Assembly (NCBI RefSeq): GCF_004297265.1 | Contig: NZ_SCUT01000027.1 | Location: forward strand, 1 to 64,000 | DNA length: 64,000 bases | Reading direction: 5' to 3' | Source: Reyranella sp. | GTDB taxonomy: Bacteria > Pseudomonadota > Alphaproteobacteria > Reyranellales > Reyranellaceae | The notes under the pieces: generated by a model | Database searches by the model: none | Told to the model about the DNA's origin: nothing | The model's input: only the letters and a program-made list of their open reading frames with translations | Shown: positions 1 through 12,528 of the stretch, one piece after another | Layout of the letters: each line of letters starts with the position of its first letter | How positions within the stretch are numbered: the stretch's first letter is position 1 | Position numbers and translations under genes: made by a program

Positions 1-694
1 GCAGTTCATCTGCGGCAAGGAAGCGAGCCAGGACGAGTTCTTCTTCACGTTCAACTCGCTGGTCGAGCAGAACAAGCAGATCATCCTGTCCTCGGAGAAG
101 CCGCCGAGCGAGCTGCAGGACATCGAGGAGCGCATGCGCTCGCGGCTGGGCAGCGGCCTCGTGGCCGACATCCACTCGTCGACCTACGAGCTGCGCCTGT
201 CGATCCTGCAGACCAAGGCCGAGAACGCCCGGGTCCCGGTACCGGCCAACGTGCTCGAGTTCCTCGCGCACAAGATCAGCACCAACATCCGAGAGCTCGA
301 GGGCGCCCTGAACCGCGTCGTCGCGCACGGCCAGCTGATCGGCCGCGAGATCACCGTCGAGATGGCGCAGGACGTGCTGCACGACCTGCTGCGCCAGGCC
401 GACCGCAAGGTCACGGTCGACGAGATCCAGCAGCGGGTCGCCGCCCACTACAACATCAAGCTCGCCGAGATGAGCTCGCCGCGGCGCGCCCGCTCGGTCG
501 CCCGGCCGCGCCAGGTAGCGATGTACCTCGCCAAGCAGCTTACGACCCTCAGCCTGCCGCAGATCGGCAAGCGCTTCGGCAACCGCGACCATACGACGGT
601 CATGCATGCCGTGCGCAAGATCGAGGAACTCAAGGTTTCCGATCTGTCGATCGCCGAAGACGTCGAACTGCTCAAGCGCCAGCTACAGGGCTAG
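1..694 (+). CDS. dnaA: Chromosomal replication initiator DnaA, 3' part
   Basis: The reading frame is open from base 2 and ends at TAG 692-694, so the 5' end lies outside the window. About 230 residues are visible: the end of the AAA+ ATPase module (SEKPPSELQDIEERMRSRL, with the sensor/arginine-finger region) and the complete C-terminal domain IV, whose DNA-binding signature NRDHTTVMHAVRKIE recognises DnaA boxes. DnaA binds oriC as an ATP-bound oligomer and opens the duplex. dnaN follows after about 200 bases, the classic bacterial order. A hairpin-type terminator lies just after the stop codon. Confidence 0.97.
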   Translation, partial: QFICGKEASQDEFFFTFNSLVEQNKQIILSSEKPPSELQDIEERMRSRLGSGLVADIHSSTYELRLSILQTKAENARVPVPANVLEFLAHKISTNIRELEGALNRVVAHGQLIGREITVEMAQDVLHDLLRQADRKVTVDEIQQRVAAHYNIKLAEMSSPRRARSVARPRQVAMYLAKQLTTLSLPQIGKRFGNRDHTTVMHAVRKIEELKVSDLSIAEDVELLKRQLQG

Positions 695-716
695 AAAATC
701 ACAATTTATGACTGTG

Positions 717-741
717 AAACAGGCCGCTCAGGGCCTGTTTT
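717..741 (+). terminator. Rho-independent terminator after dnaA
   Basis: AAACAGGCC (717-725) pairs perfectly with GGCCTGTTT (732-740) around a six-base loop, and the 3' arm runs into a short T stretch. It begins 23 bases after the dnaA stop. This suggests that dnaN has its own promoter in the remaining spacer. Confidence 0.7.
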
Positions 742-783
742 GCATTGCGCCAAAGCCCCTAAATGCCTCTAGAAACAGCGAAA

Positions 784-815
784 TTGCTTCCCGCGGACAG
801 TCGGCGTGATATACT
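784..815 (+). promoter_or_regulatory. Possible dnaN promoter
   Basis: TATACT at 810-815 resembles a -10 box. TTGCTT at 784-789 is a weak -35 candidate, but the 20-base spacing is long. It lies between the dnaA terminator and dnaN. Weak support only. Confidence 0.3.
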
Positions 816-902
816 TTTCAACCGTTCCTCCGGCGCCCTTCGCAGCCTTGGGAACGGGCCATGAACCAGACCCAATCCGGCCCTGACTACGGCGACCAAA
901 AC

Positions 903-2017
903 ATGAAATTGACGATCGAACGGGCGGCCCTCCTGAAGGCCCTGGCCCATGTCCAGAGTGTCGTCGAGCGTCGGAATACCATCCCGATCCTGTCCAACGT
1001 GCTGATCACCGCCCAGAAGGGCCGGCTGAGCCTTGCCGCGACCGACATGGACCTCGCCATCACCGAATCGGTGGAGGCCAGCGCCTCCAAGACCGGATCG
1101 ACCACGGCGCCGGCCCACACGCTGTACGAAATCGTCCGCAAGCTGCCCGACGGCGCCCAGGTCGAGCTGGAAGCCGCCTCCGACAACAGCAGCCTGGTGA
1201 TCCGGGCCGGCCGCTCGCGCTTCACCCTGCAGTGCCTGCCGCCGGCCGATTTCCCGGCCATGACCGAAGGCGACCTGCCGCATCGCTTCCAGCTCCCGGC
1301 GACCGACCTCAAGGGCATCATCGACCGTACCCGCTTCGCGATCTCCAACGAGGAGACCCGCTACTACCTGAACGGCATCTATTTCCATGCCGCGACCGCG
1401 GCCGGCACCCAGGTGCTGCGCGGCGTGGCGACCGACGGTCATCGCCTGGCTCGGGTCGAGGTGCCGCTGCCCAAGGGCGCCGGCGAGATTCCAGGCGTGA
1501 TCGTGCCGCGCAAGACCGTGGGCGAGGTCCGCAAGCTGCTCGACGAGGGCGACGGTTCGGTCGACGTCGAGCTCAGCGACACCCGCATTCGTTTCTCCAG
1601 CGGCAACGTCACGCTGGTCAGCAAGCTGATCGACGGCACCTTCCCGGACTACGAGCGGGTCATCCCGACCGGCAACGACAAGGTCCTGAACGTGCCGTGC
1701 AAGGAATTCGCGCACGCCGTCGATCGCGTCTCGACGATTTCCACCGAGAAGTCGCGCGCCATCAAGCTGGCGGTCGGCAAGGGCATCGTCACGCTCTCGG
1801 CGACCAGCCCCGACGCGGGCAGCGCCAGCGAGGAGATCGAGGTCGAGTACAAGGATACGGCGCTCGAGATCGGCTTCAACTCGCGCTACCTGCTGGACAT
1901 CACCGAGCAGATTGCGGGCAGCGAGGCGCGCTTCCTGATGGCCGATGCCGGTTCGCCCACCCTGGTGCGTGACGGTGCCGACGAGAGCGCGCTCTACGTG
2001 CTCATGCCGATGCGGGT

Positions 2018-2021
<4 letters not shown>
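903..2021 (+). CDS. dnaN: DNA polymerase III beta subunit (sliding clamp)
   Basis: Ring-shaped processivity clamp that tethers DNA polymerase III to DNA. From ATG 903 (MKLTIERAALLKALAHVQSV) the product has 372 residues, the usual length, with three similar clamp domains and the conserved C-terminal ALYVLMPMRV that forms part of the partner-binding pocket. An in-frame ATG at 861 would add 14 residues not typical of the family, so 903 is preferred although no strong Shine-Dalgarno is visible before it. The stop codon overlaps the recF start in an ATGA, implying translational coupling. Confidence 0.97.
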
Positions 2022-6270
<4,249 letters not shown>

Positions 6271-6286
6271 GCGCCAGCGACCCGGG

Positions 6287-7207
6287 TTACCGTAGGCCGA
6301 GCCGCCGGAACAATCCCACCGTCGTCATCAGGCCCAGGGTGACCAGACTGAGCCCACCGATCTGCAACACGCCGGGAAATTCACCGACGATCGGGATGCC
6401 AACCAGCACCGACAGGGCCGGAACGATGGCCGGGAACAGCACGGCTCGGCTGACGCCGAGGAAGATCACTGCCTGGCTGTAGGCCACCATGGTGACGGCG
6501 CCCTGCAAGCCGCCCTGCACCAGCCCCTGGAAGGCCAGCATGCCGAGCGGCAATGCTTGCAGGTGGGCGACACCCATCACCGCCAGATAGACTGGTGTGG
6601 TCAGCAGAAAGGACAGCACGGCCACGACCGCCGTCGCCGGCAGCGCCGGCAAGCGCCAGTGTCGCAGCAGCAAAGTGAAGCCGGCCCAAAGCACGCTCGA
6701 CGCGAAGAACAGAAGATCGCCCAGCCAGGCCTGTTCGCCCGATGGCTGGGTGAGTCCGTCCCAGCCGATCAGGAAGATGCCTGTCAGCACGATCGCGGCG
6801 CCGACCAGATGGGTGCGACTGAGGCGCTCGCGCAGGAACAGGGCGGCGCCGATCGTGCTGACGATGGTGACGGTCGAGGGCGCGATGACGGCGCCGTGCG
6901 CCAGCGGCGCGAAACCGTAGCCGCCGGTCTGCAGCAAGGCGAAAGGTGCGCCGCCCAGCAGGGTGAGGATCAGCGATCGCCGTAAGCCGATGCCGGCGAA
7001 GTCGCGCACGCCGTAGCGCAGCAGCAGCGGAAACATGATCGCGCCGGCCACGATATAGCGGGCGAAGATCATGTCGACGGCACCGAGACCATCCAGGATG
7101 CCGGCGCGCGCTGAGGCAAACGACAGCGACGCCCCGAGGGCCATGATGGAGCCGCACAGGAAGCCCCAGTGGTCGCGCGTGATCCGCACGGGTGTCCCTT
7201 CGGCCAT
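6287..7207 (-). CDS. EamA/RhaT-family (DMT) transporter
   Basis: Ten hydrophobic segments arranged as two EamA repeats, as in drug/metabolite transporters. The second repeat includes PSGEQAWLGDLLFFASSVLWAG and GAVTMVAYSQAVIFLGVSRAVLFPAIVPAL. The substrate cannot be told. The ATG at 7207 is preceded by GAAGG and is preferred; an in-frame GTG at 7240 would add 11 residues. The gene is divergent from the TetR gene at 7287 with only about 80 bases between, so the regulator may control it. Confidence 0.88.
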   Translation of the reverse strand: MAEGTPVRITRDHWGFLCGSIMALGASLSFASARAGILDGLGAVDMIFARYIVAGAIMFPLLLRYGVRDFAGIGLRRSLILTLLGGAPFALLQTGGYGFAPLAHGAVIAPSTVTIVSTIGAALFLRERLSRTHLVGAAIVLTGIFLIGWDGLTQPSGEQAWLGDLLFFASSVLWAGFTLLLRHWRLPALPATAVVAVLSFLLTTPVYLAVMGVAHLQALPLGMLAFQGLVQGGLQGAVTMVAYSQAVIFLGVSRAVLFPAIVPALSVLVGIPIVGEFPGVLQIGGLSLVTLGLMTTVGLFRRLGLR

Positions 7208-7286
7208 GCCCTTCGCTAGCACGGAGCGGGCCAGCCGCACATGAATTTTGGTGCAATCGCTCCAGAATTACGCTCTTATTCCCTCA

Positions 7287-7877
7287 ATGGCTCGCCTGAG
7301 GGAATTCGACGAGGACCGCGCGCTCGATGCCGCTGTCGACTGTTTCTGGAGTCGCGGCTACGAGGCCACGTCGGTGCGCGACCTCGCGCGCGAGATGGGG
7401 ATCGGCGGCGCCAGCCTCTACAATGCCTTCGGCGGCAAGCGCGCGCTGTTCGTGCGTGTCCTCGAACGCTACGCGAATCGCTCGACCCGCGAGCGCATCG
7501 CGCGACTCGAGGCCGGTCATCGTCCCAGCGAGGCGATCCGCGCGTTCCTGGCCGAGGTGATCGACCGTTCGCTGAAGGATCGCGACTGCAAGGGCTGCCT
7601 GCTGGTGAATTCCGCGCTCGACGTCGCGCCGCACGACGCAGGACTGGGCCGCGCGGTCACGGCCTATCTCGAGGAGATCCGCGCGTTCTTCCGCCGCAAC
7701 GTCGAGGCGGCGATCGAGGCCGGCGAGACGCCACGCGGCACCGACGCCGAGGCCCTGTCGATCCACCTGCTGGGCGTGCTGATGGGCATGCGCGTCCTGG
7801 CGCGCACCGGCGCCCGCCGGCACACGCTCGAAGCGGTCGTCCGGCCGGCGCTCGACCTTCTGGGGAGTCCGCAATGA
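7287..7877 (+). CDS. TetR-family transcriptional regulator
   Basis: 196 residues from ATG 7287. The N-terminal helix-turn-helix is typical: FDEDRALDAAVDCFWSRGYE, TSVRDLAREMGIGGASLYNAF and GGKRALFVRVLERYA. The C-terminal ligand domain resembles the TetR_C_6 type (DRDCKGCLLVNSALDVAPHD). An upstream in-frame start at 7248 would add 13 atypical residues. The gene is divergent from an EamA transporter and overlaps the next gene by ATGA, so it may regulate either the transporter or the downstream DUF1330-selenoprotein pair. Confidence 0.92.
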   Translation: MARLREFDEDRALDAAVDCFWSRGYEATSVRDLAREMGIGGASLYNAFGGKRALFVRVLERYANRSTRERIARLEAGHRPSEAIRAFLAEVIDRSLKDRDCKGCLLVNSALDVAPHDAGLGRAVTAYLEEIRAFFRRNVEAAIEAGETPRGTDAEALSIHLLGVLMGMRVLARTGARRHTLEAVVRPALDLLGSPQ

Positions 7878-8263
7878 TCGATCATCTGAACCATGCCGCC
7901 CTGAGCGCGCTGCCGGACGACGTCCCGGTGGTCATGCTGAACCTGATGCGCTTCCGCGAGCGCTCGCTCGACGGCAACGGCAGCGGCTGGGACGCCTACC
8001 TCCGTTACAGCGCGCTCACCATAAAGCTGATCAAGGCGCGGGGCGGCACGATCATCTGGACGGGCGATGCCGAAGCGGTGGCGCTGGGTGAACCCGAACG
8101 GCATCGCTGGGATTACGCGGCGCTGGTCAGCTATCCCTCGCGCGCCGCATTCCTCGCCATGATGACGTCGCCCGAATACGCGGAGGCCAATGTCGAGCGC
8201 GAGAACGGCTGCCTCGACCACGCCATCATCGCCACGCGCGAGACCTATCGGAAATTCACATGA
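7874..8263 (+). CDS. DUF1330-like protein
   Basis: 129 residues. VVMLNLMRFRERS near the N-terminus and DYAALVSYPSRAAFLAMMTSPEYAEA are typical of the DUF1330/EthD-like ferredoxin-fold family (dimeric alpha/beta barrels of mostly unknown role). The ATG overlaps the TetR stop (ATGA), and the selenoprotein gene starts 13 bases downstream, so the three probably form one transcript. Confidence 0.8.
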   Translation: MIDHLNHAALSALPDDVPVVMLNLMRFRERSLDGNGSGWDAYLRYSALTIKLIKARGGTIIWTGDAEAVALGEPERHRWDYAALVSYPSRAAFLAMMTSPEYAEANVERENGCLDHAIIATRETYRKFT

Positions 8264-8276
8264 GGAGCACGTCGCC

Positions 8277-9449
8277 ATGGTGAAACGTCTGAGCGAGATG
8301 CCCGAGGTCGAGGCCCACCACCTCCGCCGCATCGAATGTCCGACCCTCGACGACACGCCGGCGCTGCCGGGCAAGCCGCTCGCCCAGCGCCGCGTCGCGC
8401 TGATCTCGACTGCTGGCCTGCATCGGCGCGGCGACCGGCCGTTCCGCCCCGGCGACGGCAGCTATCGCGTCATTCCGGCCGAGACTCCGGCGCGCGACCT
8501 GGTCATGAGTCACATCTCGGTGAACTTCGACCGCACGGGCTTCCAGCAGGACCACAACGTCGCCTTCCCGATCGACCGGCTGCGCGAGCTGGTCGAAGAG
8601 GGTGTCATCGGCTCGATGGCCTCAATGCACTATTCGTTCATGGGCGCGTTTCCGCCGGATGCGGCCGAACCGCATGCCCAGCATCTCGCCGGCCTGCTGA
8701 AACAGGATGCCGTCGATGCGGCCCTGCTCGTTCCCGTTTGACCCGCCTGCACGCGCGCCGTGGGCGCGCTGGGCCACTTCCTCGAGCGTCAGGGCATTCC
8801 GACCGCCAGCATCAGCCTGGTGCGTGAACACACCGAAACCATCCGTCCGCCGCGGGCGCTCTGGGTCACGTTCGAGCTCGGCCGGCCGCTCGGCATTCCA
8901 GACGATCCCGATTTCCAGCGCCGCGTGCTGCGCGCAACGGCGGAGCTGCTGGAGCGCACCGACGGGCCGTTGATCGCCGACTATCCGGAAGAGATTGCCG
9001 AAGAGGCCGACTTCACCGGCTGGGCCTGCCCGATCAACCTGGCGCCCCAAGCCACCGACACGCTGGCGGCCGAGATCGACCGTCTGGCGACCTGGCACGA
9101 TCAGAGCGTCGCCAGAACCGGCCGCACCACCATAGGCGTTTCCGGTCTCGACATGCCGGCGGCCGGCGCCCTTCTGTCCACCGCCCTGACCGGGAACCTG
9201 CCGCCGGCCCAGGCGCTCAAGGAGGCGATCGACGACCTGCGGGCCTACTACTTGGAGGCGGCCTCGGCCTTTCCCGATCCCGGCACGGCGAAGAAGCGCA
9301 AGGCGTGGCTGTGGGACGAGACGCTGTTCGGCAAGGCGCTGCTCGACCTGCAGCCCCGGCTGGCCGCGAGTGCCGACCCGCAGCACAGGATCCTGGGAAA
9401 CCTGACCCTGATCCCGGCAACCGAGCGTCACCGGCTGGCGAAGAGCTAA
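8277..9449 (+). CDS. GrdB/PrdB-family selenoprotein (in-frame TGA = Sec155)
   Basis: The frame from ATG 8277 (preceded by GAGGAG) runs to TGA 8739-8741 and continues in the same frame, open, to TAA 9447-9449. Reading TGA as selenocysteine gives 390 residues with a PVUPAC motif (U155, C158), a UxxC redox pair. The N-terminal part has the family's features: VALISTAGLHRRGD, SHISVNFDRTGFQQDHNVAFP and LRELVEEGVIGSMASMHYSF. The part after TGA (TRAVGALGHFLERQGIPTA and RPLGIPDDPDFQRRV) matches the second half of the glycine/betaine/sarcosine/D-proline reductase B family. The sequence after TGA has no plausible start of its own, and a strong hairpin sits in the SECIS position. The substrate is unknown; a thiol- or selenol-based reductase is inferred. 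selA, selB, selC and selD are not in the window. Confidence 0.85.
8739..8775 (+). promoter_or_regulatory. Candidate bacterial SECIS element
   Basis: Directly after TGA 8739-8741, GCGCGCC (8753-8759) pairs perfectly with GGCGCGC (8763-8769) around a GTG loop at 8760-8762, about 19-21 bases after the TGA. C8752 can also pair with G8771 if U8770 bulges. Bacterial SECIS hairpins sit immediately 3' of the UGA with a G/U-containing apical loop at a similar distance. The fold is by eye, not computed. Confidence 0.6.
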
Positions 9450-9841
9450 AGTACCATCTGCGTCTGCGTCACCACGGCCACGAGCTTGCCCTCGGCAGTG
9501 GTGATGCGGGTGGTCCAGACCATGGTGCGGCGGCCGCGATGGATCGGCGTGGTCTCGCCGATCACCGTGCTGCCGACCGGCGCCGGCCCCACGAAGTTGG
9601 TCTTGCTCTCGATCGTCGTCGTGCCCTTACCCTCGGGCAGGTTGAGCACGGTGGCGGCGGCGCCCAGCGTGTCGGCAAACGCCATGACGGCGCCGCCGTG
9701 CAGGATCGCGGGCCGCGTGCAGAGTTCGGGGCGCACAACCATCTCGGCCTTCACCCCGGTCTCGCTCGCTTCCGTGAACCTGAGCCCCAGCACCTCGGCG
9801 AAGGGCAGCTTGATGGCGTTCAGGTGCTGGAGCTTGTCCAT
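9446..9841 (-). CDS. PaaI-family hotdog thioesterase
   Basis: 131 residues with the single-domain hotdog fold. The family signature RPAILHGGAVMAFADTLGA contains HGG and the acidic residue used in acyl-CoA thioester hydrolysis, followed by TTIESKTNFVGPAPVGS. Probably cleaves aromatic or medium-chain acyl-CoAs; the substrate is not determined. Its stop overlaps the convergent selenoprotein stop. The DoxX-like small membrane protein gene lies upstream on the same strand, 12 bases away. Confidence 0.88.
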   Translation of the reverse strand: MDKLQHLNAIKLPFAEVLGLRFTEASETGVKAEMVVRPELCTRPAILHGGAVMAFADTLGAAATVLNLPEGKGTTTIESKTNFVGPAPVGSTVIGETTPIHRGRRTMVWTTRITTAEGKLVAVVTQTQMVL

Positions 9842-9853
9842 GGTCGTTTCCTC

Positions 9854-10273
9854 CTAAGCAGCGGTATGGAGCCGGCGCAGGCCGAGATACTCCAGGATCA
9901 CGAAGTCGGCCACGATCAGCGCGACCACGACGATGCCCACGACGCCGGCCGTGGTCCACGAGGCCGGCAGCGCCAGCACCAGCGCGCTGGCCGCCACCCA
10001 CGCGATGTCAGCGGCGAAGATGAAGCGGGCGAGACCGCGCGGCAGTTCGGCTCGCGAGGCGACCCAGGCACAAAGGCCGCCGAAGGCCACGACGCCCACG
10101 CCCAGAAGCTCGAACAGGATGGCGAGATCGAGGCCGGCGACAGATACCGGGCCATGCGCGGCGAACCGGGCAAACGGCTCGGCGAAGGCCACCAGCATCG
10201 CGCCGGAGAGCACGGAGAAGGCGGCGTTGCCCCACAGGGTGCGGCGGAGCAGGCGGTCTGATGAAGTGGTCAT
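9854..10273 (-). CDS. Small integral membrane protein
   Basis: 139 residues with four predicted membrane helices (around GNAAFSVLSGAMLVAF, LAILFELLGVGVVAFGGL, FIFAADIAWVAASALVLAL and GVVGIVVVALIVADFVILEYL). The ATG at 10273 follows a near-perfect ribosome-binding site AAAGGAGG; an in-frame start at 10312 would lie upstream of that site and is rejected. Function unknown. It probably shares a transcript with the thioesterase and is divergent from the XRE regulator at 10386. Confidence 0.82.
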   Translation of the reverse strand: MTTSSDRLLRRTLWGNAAFSVLSGAMLVAFAEPFARFAAHGPVSVAGLDLAILFELLGVGVVAFGGLCAWVASRAELPRGLARFIFAADIAWVAASALVLALPASWTTAGVVGIVVVALIVADFVILEYLGLRRLHTAA

Positions 10274-10385
10274 GTCGTCCTCCTTTGGTTGCGGACGATC
10301 TGGAAATCGCATCGGCCCACCGCTTCCTCAATTACGCAGCAGGTAATCGGCGGACCCGAGGGCCGGTGCTAGGTTTCGCTCCATC

Positions 10386-11228
10386 ATGAGCACCCATCCC
10401 GCTTCCGCACCCACGGCTCCGGTCGACACGTTCGGTCCCATGCTGCGCGCCTGGCGCCGCCGTCGCGGCGCCAGCCAGCTCTCCCTGGCGCTGCAGTCCG
10501 GCGTCTCGCAGCGCCATGTCAGCTTCCTCGAATCGGGCCGCGCCCGCCCCAGCCGCGAGATGGTGGTCCAGCTCTCGACCGCGCTCGATGTGCCCCTGCG
10601 CCAGCGCAACGAGATGCTGCTGGCGGCCGGATTCGCGCCGGCCTATCGCGAGAGCAACCTCGCCGCGCCAGAACTCGCCCCGGTGCGCCAGGCCATCGAT
10701 TTCATGCTGAAGCAGCAGGAGCCCTACCCCGCCGTCGTGATCGACCGGCTGTGGAACCTGCTGCAGGCCAACGAGGCGGCCAACGCCTTCACCATGTTCC
10801 TGTTCGAGGGCATGCCGCCGCCACCACCCGCCGGCAAGGCGCCGAACCTGTTGCGCTGGATTCTCGACCCGAAGGCGCTGCGCTCGAAGATCTCTAACTG
10901 GGAGGAGGTGGCGCGTTATCTCGTGTCGACGACCTATGCCGAGATCCTGGCAGCCGGCGGCGAGCCCAGGGCGCTCGCCTTCATCGAGGAGATCATGGCC
11001 TATCCCGACGTGCCCGCCTCGTTCCGCAAGCTTCGCTTCGAGGAGCGGCCAGGGCCGGTGCTGACGGTCGACTATCTGGTGGGCGGCAAGGCGCTCTCGG
11101 TGTTCACCACCATCGCCACTTTAGGCACCCCGCAGGACATCACCCTGCAGGAAGTCCGCGTCGAGAGCTTCTTCCCCGCCGACGACCGCAGCGACGCGCT
11201 GTTCAGGAGCCTCGCCGCCCGGCGCTGA
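10386..11228 (+). CDS. XRE-family regulator with MmyB-like ligand domain
   Basis: 280 residues. The N-terminal helix-turn-helix (RAWRRRRGASQLSLALQSG, SQRHVSFLESGRARPSREMV) is followed by a MmyB-like PAS-type domain: AVVIDRLWNLLQANEAANAF and the C-terminal LGTPQDITLQEVRVESFFP. Such regulators typically control an adjacent oxidoreductase or transporter. Here the nearest divergent genes are the small membrane protein and the thioesterase. Confidence 0.9.
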   Translation: MSTHPASAPTAPVDTFGPMLRAWRRRRGASQLSLALQSGVSQRHVSFLESGRARPSREMVVQLSTALDVPLRQRNEMLLAAGFAPAYRESNLAAPELAPVRQAIDFMLKQQEPYPAVVIDRLWNLLQANEAANAFTMFLFEGMPPPPPAGKAPNLLRWILDPKALRSKISNWEEVARYLVSTTYAEILAAGGEPRALAFIEEIMAYPDVPASFRKLRFEERPGPVLTVDYLVGGKALSVFTTIATLGTPQDITLQEVRVESFFPADDRSDALFRSLAARR

Positions 11229-11296
11229 AGGGCCGGCCTGCCGGCAGCGTGTTGCGGGTGGCGTGATCTCTGCAAAATGCTAATCACGGCGCCGAC

Positions 11297-12406
11297 ATGG
11301 GCGGCCCCGACATCCTCGTCACCCTCGACATCGCCCTGCGCGGCGCGGGCATCGCTCTGCTCCTGACCGTCGCGGCCGCGACGCTGCGCCAGGCCCAGGG
11401 CCGGCCCGCCGCCTGGCTCGGCGCTCTCCTGGCCGGGGGCGCCGCGGCCTACGCCGTCTGCTCCTCGCCCGGCCCCCATGATCCGCCCCTCTGGTTCGCC
11501 CCCGTCCTGATGCTCTGCACCGGCAATGCCGCCGTCTTCTGGCTGTTCGCCCAGGCGATGTTCGACGATTCGTTCCGGCTGAAGCCCTGGCATGCGCTCG
11601 TCTGGCTGGGCCTTGTCATCTGGCCGCTGGTCCATCTGCTGGGGGCGGGCTTCACGTCGCACTGGCTGCTGGGCGTTCTCGTGCGCGGCGCGGTGATCGT
11701 GCTGGCGTTGCTGGCGCTGGTGCAGACTGTTCGGGGCTGGAGCAGCGATCTGGTGGAAGGGAGGCGGCGCCTGCGCCTGTTCATCCTGATCGCCGTCGCC
11801 CTCCATATCGCCGTGACCGTCACGGCCGAACTCGTCATCGGCCCCGACAAGGTCCCGATGAGCCTGCACCTGCTCAACTCGGGCGCGTTGGTCGCGATCG
11901 CAGCCATCGTCGCCCTGCTACTGCTGTCGGCGGACCTCGATTCCGTCCTCGGCACGGTGACTGTCGAGCCGGCCGTCGGCGCCCCCTCGTCCGCCAGCCC
12001 GCCCCCTCATCCGCCCACGACGGCGGCGGCGCCGGAGGACGAGCCCGCCGACCCGGCACTGCTCGCCACGCTCGAGCGGCTGATGTCGGTCGACAGGGTT
12101 TATCGTCAGGAGGGACTGACCATCGGCGTCCTGGCCAGCCGACTCGGGCTGCCCGAATACCGGCTGAGGCGCGCCATCAACCGCGGGCTGGGATACCGGA
12201 ACTTCAACGAGTACCTGAACCGTCACCGCCTGGCCGATGCCAAGCAGGCCCTTGCCGATCCCGGACAGGCCACGGTCCCGGTCCTAACCATCGCCCTCGA
12301 TTCGGGCTTCCAGTCGCTCGGTCCCTTCAACCGGGCGTTCAAGGCCGATACCGGCATGACTCCGACCGAGTACAGAAAAGCCGCCGAAGGCCGCAACGGC
12401 TCCTGA
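11297..12406 (+). CDS. Membrane-anchored AraC-family regulator
   Basis: 369 residues. The first about 220 residues form around seven hydrophobic helices (GIALLLTVAAATL, WFAPVLMLCTGNAAVFWLF, ALVWLGLVIWPLVHLLG, LLGVLVRGAVIVLALLAL and others). A Pro/Ala-rich linker follows, then a C-terminal AraC DNA-binding domain (LTIGVLASRLGLPEYRLRRA, GYRNFNEYLNRHRLADAKQ, TIALDSGFQSLGPFNRAFK). This looks like a one-component membrane sensor of an unknown signal. A perfect 18-base palindrome seven bases after its stop, and the desaturase fusion gene that follows, are plausible targets. Confidence 0.9.
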   Translation: MGGPDILVTLDIALRGAGIALLLTVAAATLRQAQGRPAAWLGALLAGGAAAYAVCSSPGPHDPPLWFAPVLMLCTGNAAVFWLFAQAMFDDSFRLKPWHALVWLGLVIWPLVHLLGAGFTSHWLLGVLVRGAVIVLALLALVQTVRGWSSDLVEGRRRLRLFILIAVALHIAVTVTAELVIGPDKVPMSLHLLNSGALVAIAAIVALLLLSADLDSVLGTVTVEPAVGAPSSASPPPHPPTTAAAPEDEPADPALLATLERLMSVDRVYRQEGLTIGVLASRLGLPEYRLRRAINRGLGYRNFNEYLNRHRLADAKQALADPGQATVPVLTIALDSGFQSLGPFNRAFKADTGMTPTEYRKAAEGRNGS

Positions 12407-12412
12407 TTTCCT

Positions 12413-12430
12413 GCCGATTCCGGAATCGGC
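12413..12430. promoter_or_regulatory. Perfect 18-bp palindrome, candidate operator
   Basis: GCCGATTCCGGAATCGGC is fully self-complementary. A degenerate second copy of one arm (GCCGATTTCCGGA) starts at 12433. The pair sits about 95 bases upstream of the desaturase-fusion ATG and just after the AraC gene. No T-run follows, which argues against a terminator. A regulator site is inferred. Confidence 0.45.
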
Positions 12431-12528
12431 GAGCCGATTTCCGGAGCAAATCGTCGGCTTTCACCTTCGGCGCGATCCGTCCGCCCCCTCCTCCTAGGCC
12501 TTGGACACGCCCGATGGAGGGGCGATCG

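Noticed and set aside
695-902. Replication origin between dnaA and dnaN
   Set aside because: No cluster of TTATCCACA-type DnaA boxes or AT-rich unwinding element is visible in the spacer; many alphaproteobacteria have the origin elsewhere.
8742-9449. Separate gene or pseudogene for the second half of the selenoprotein
   Set aside because: The frame is continuous with the first half across a single TGA, there is no start codon with a ribosome site, and the family profile spans both parts. A nonsense mutation remains possible but is less likely than Sec coding, given the UxxC motif and the hairpin.
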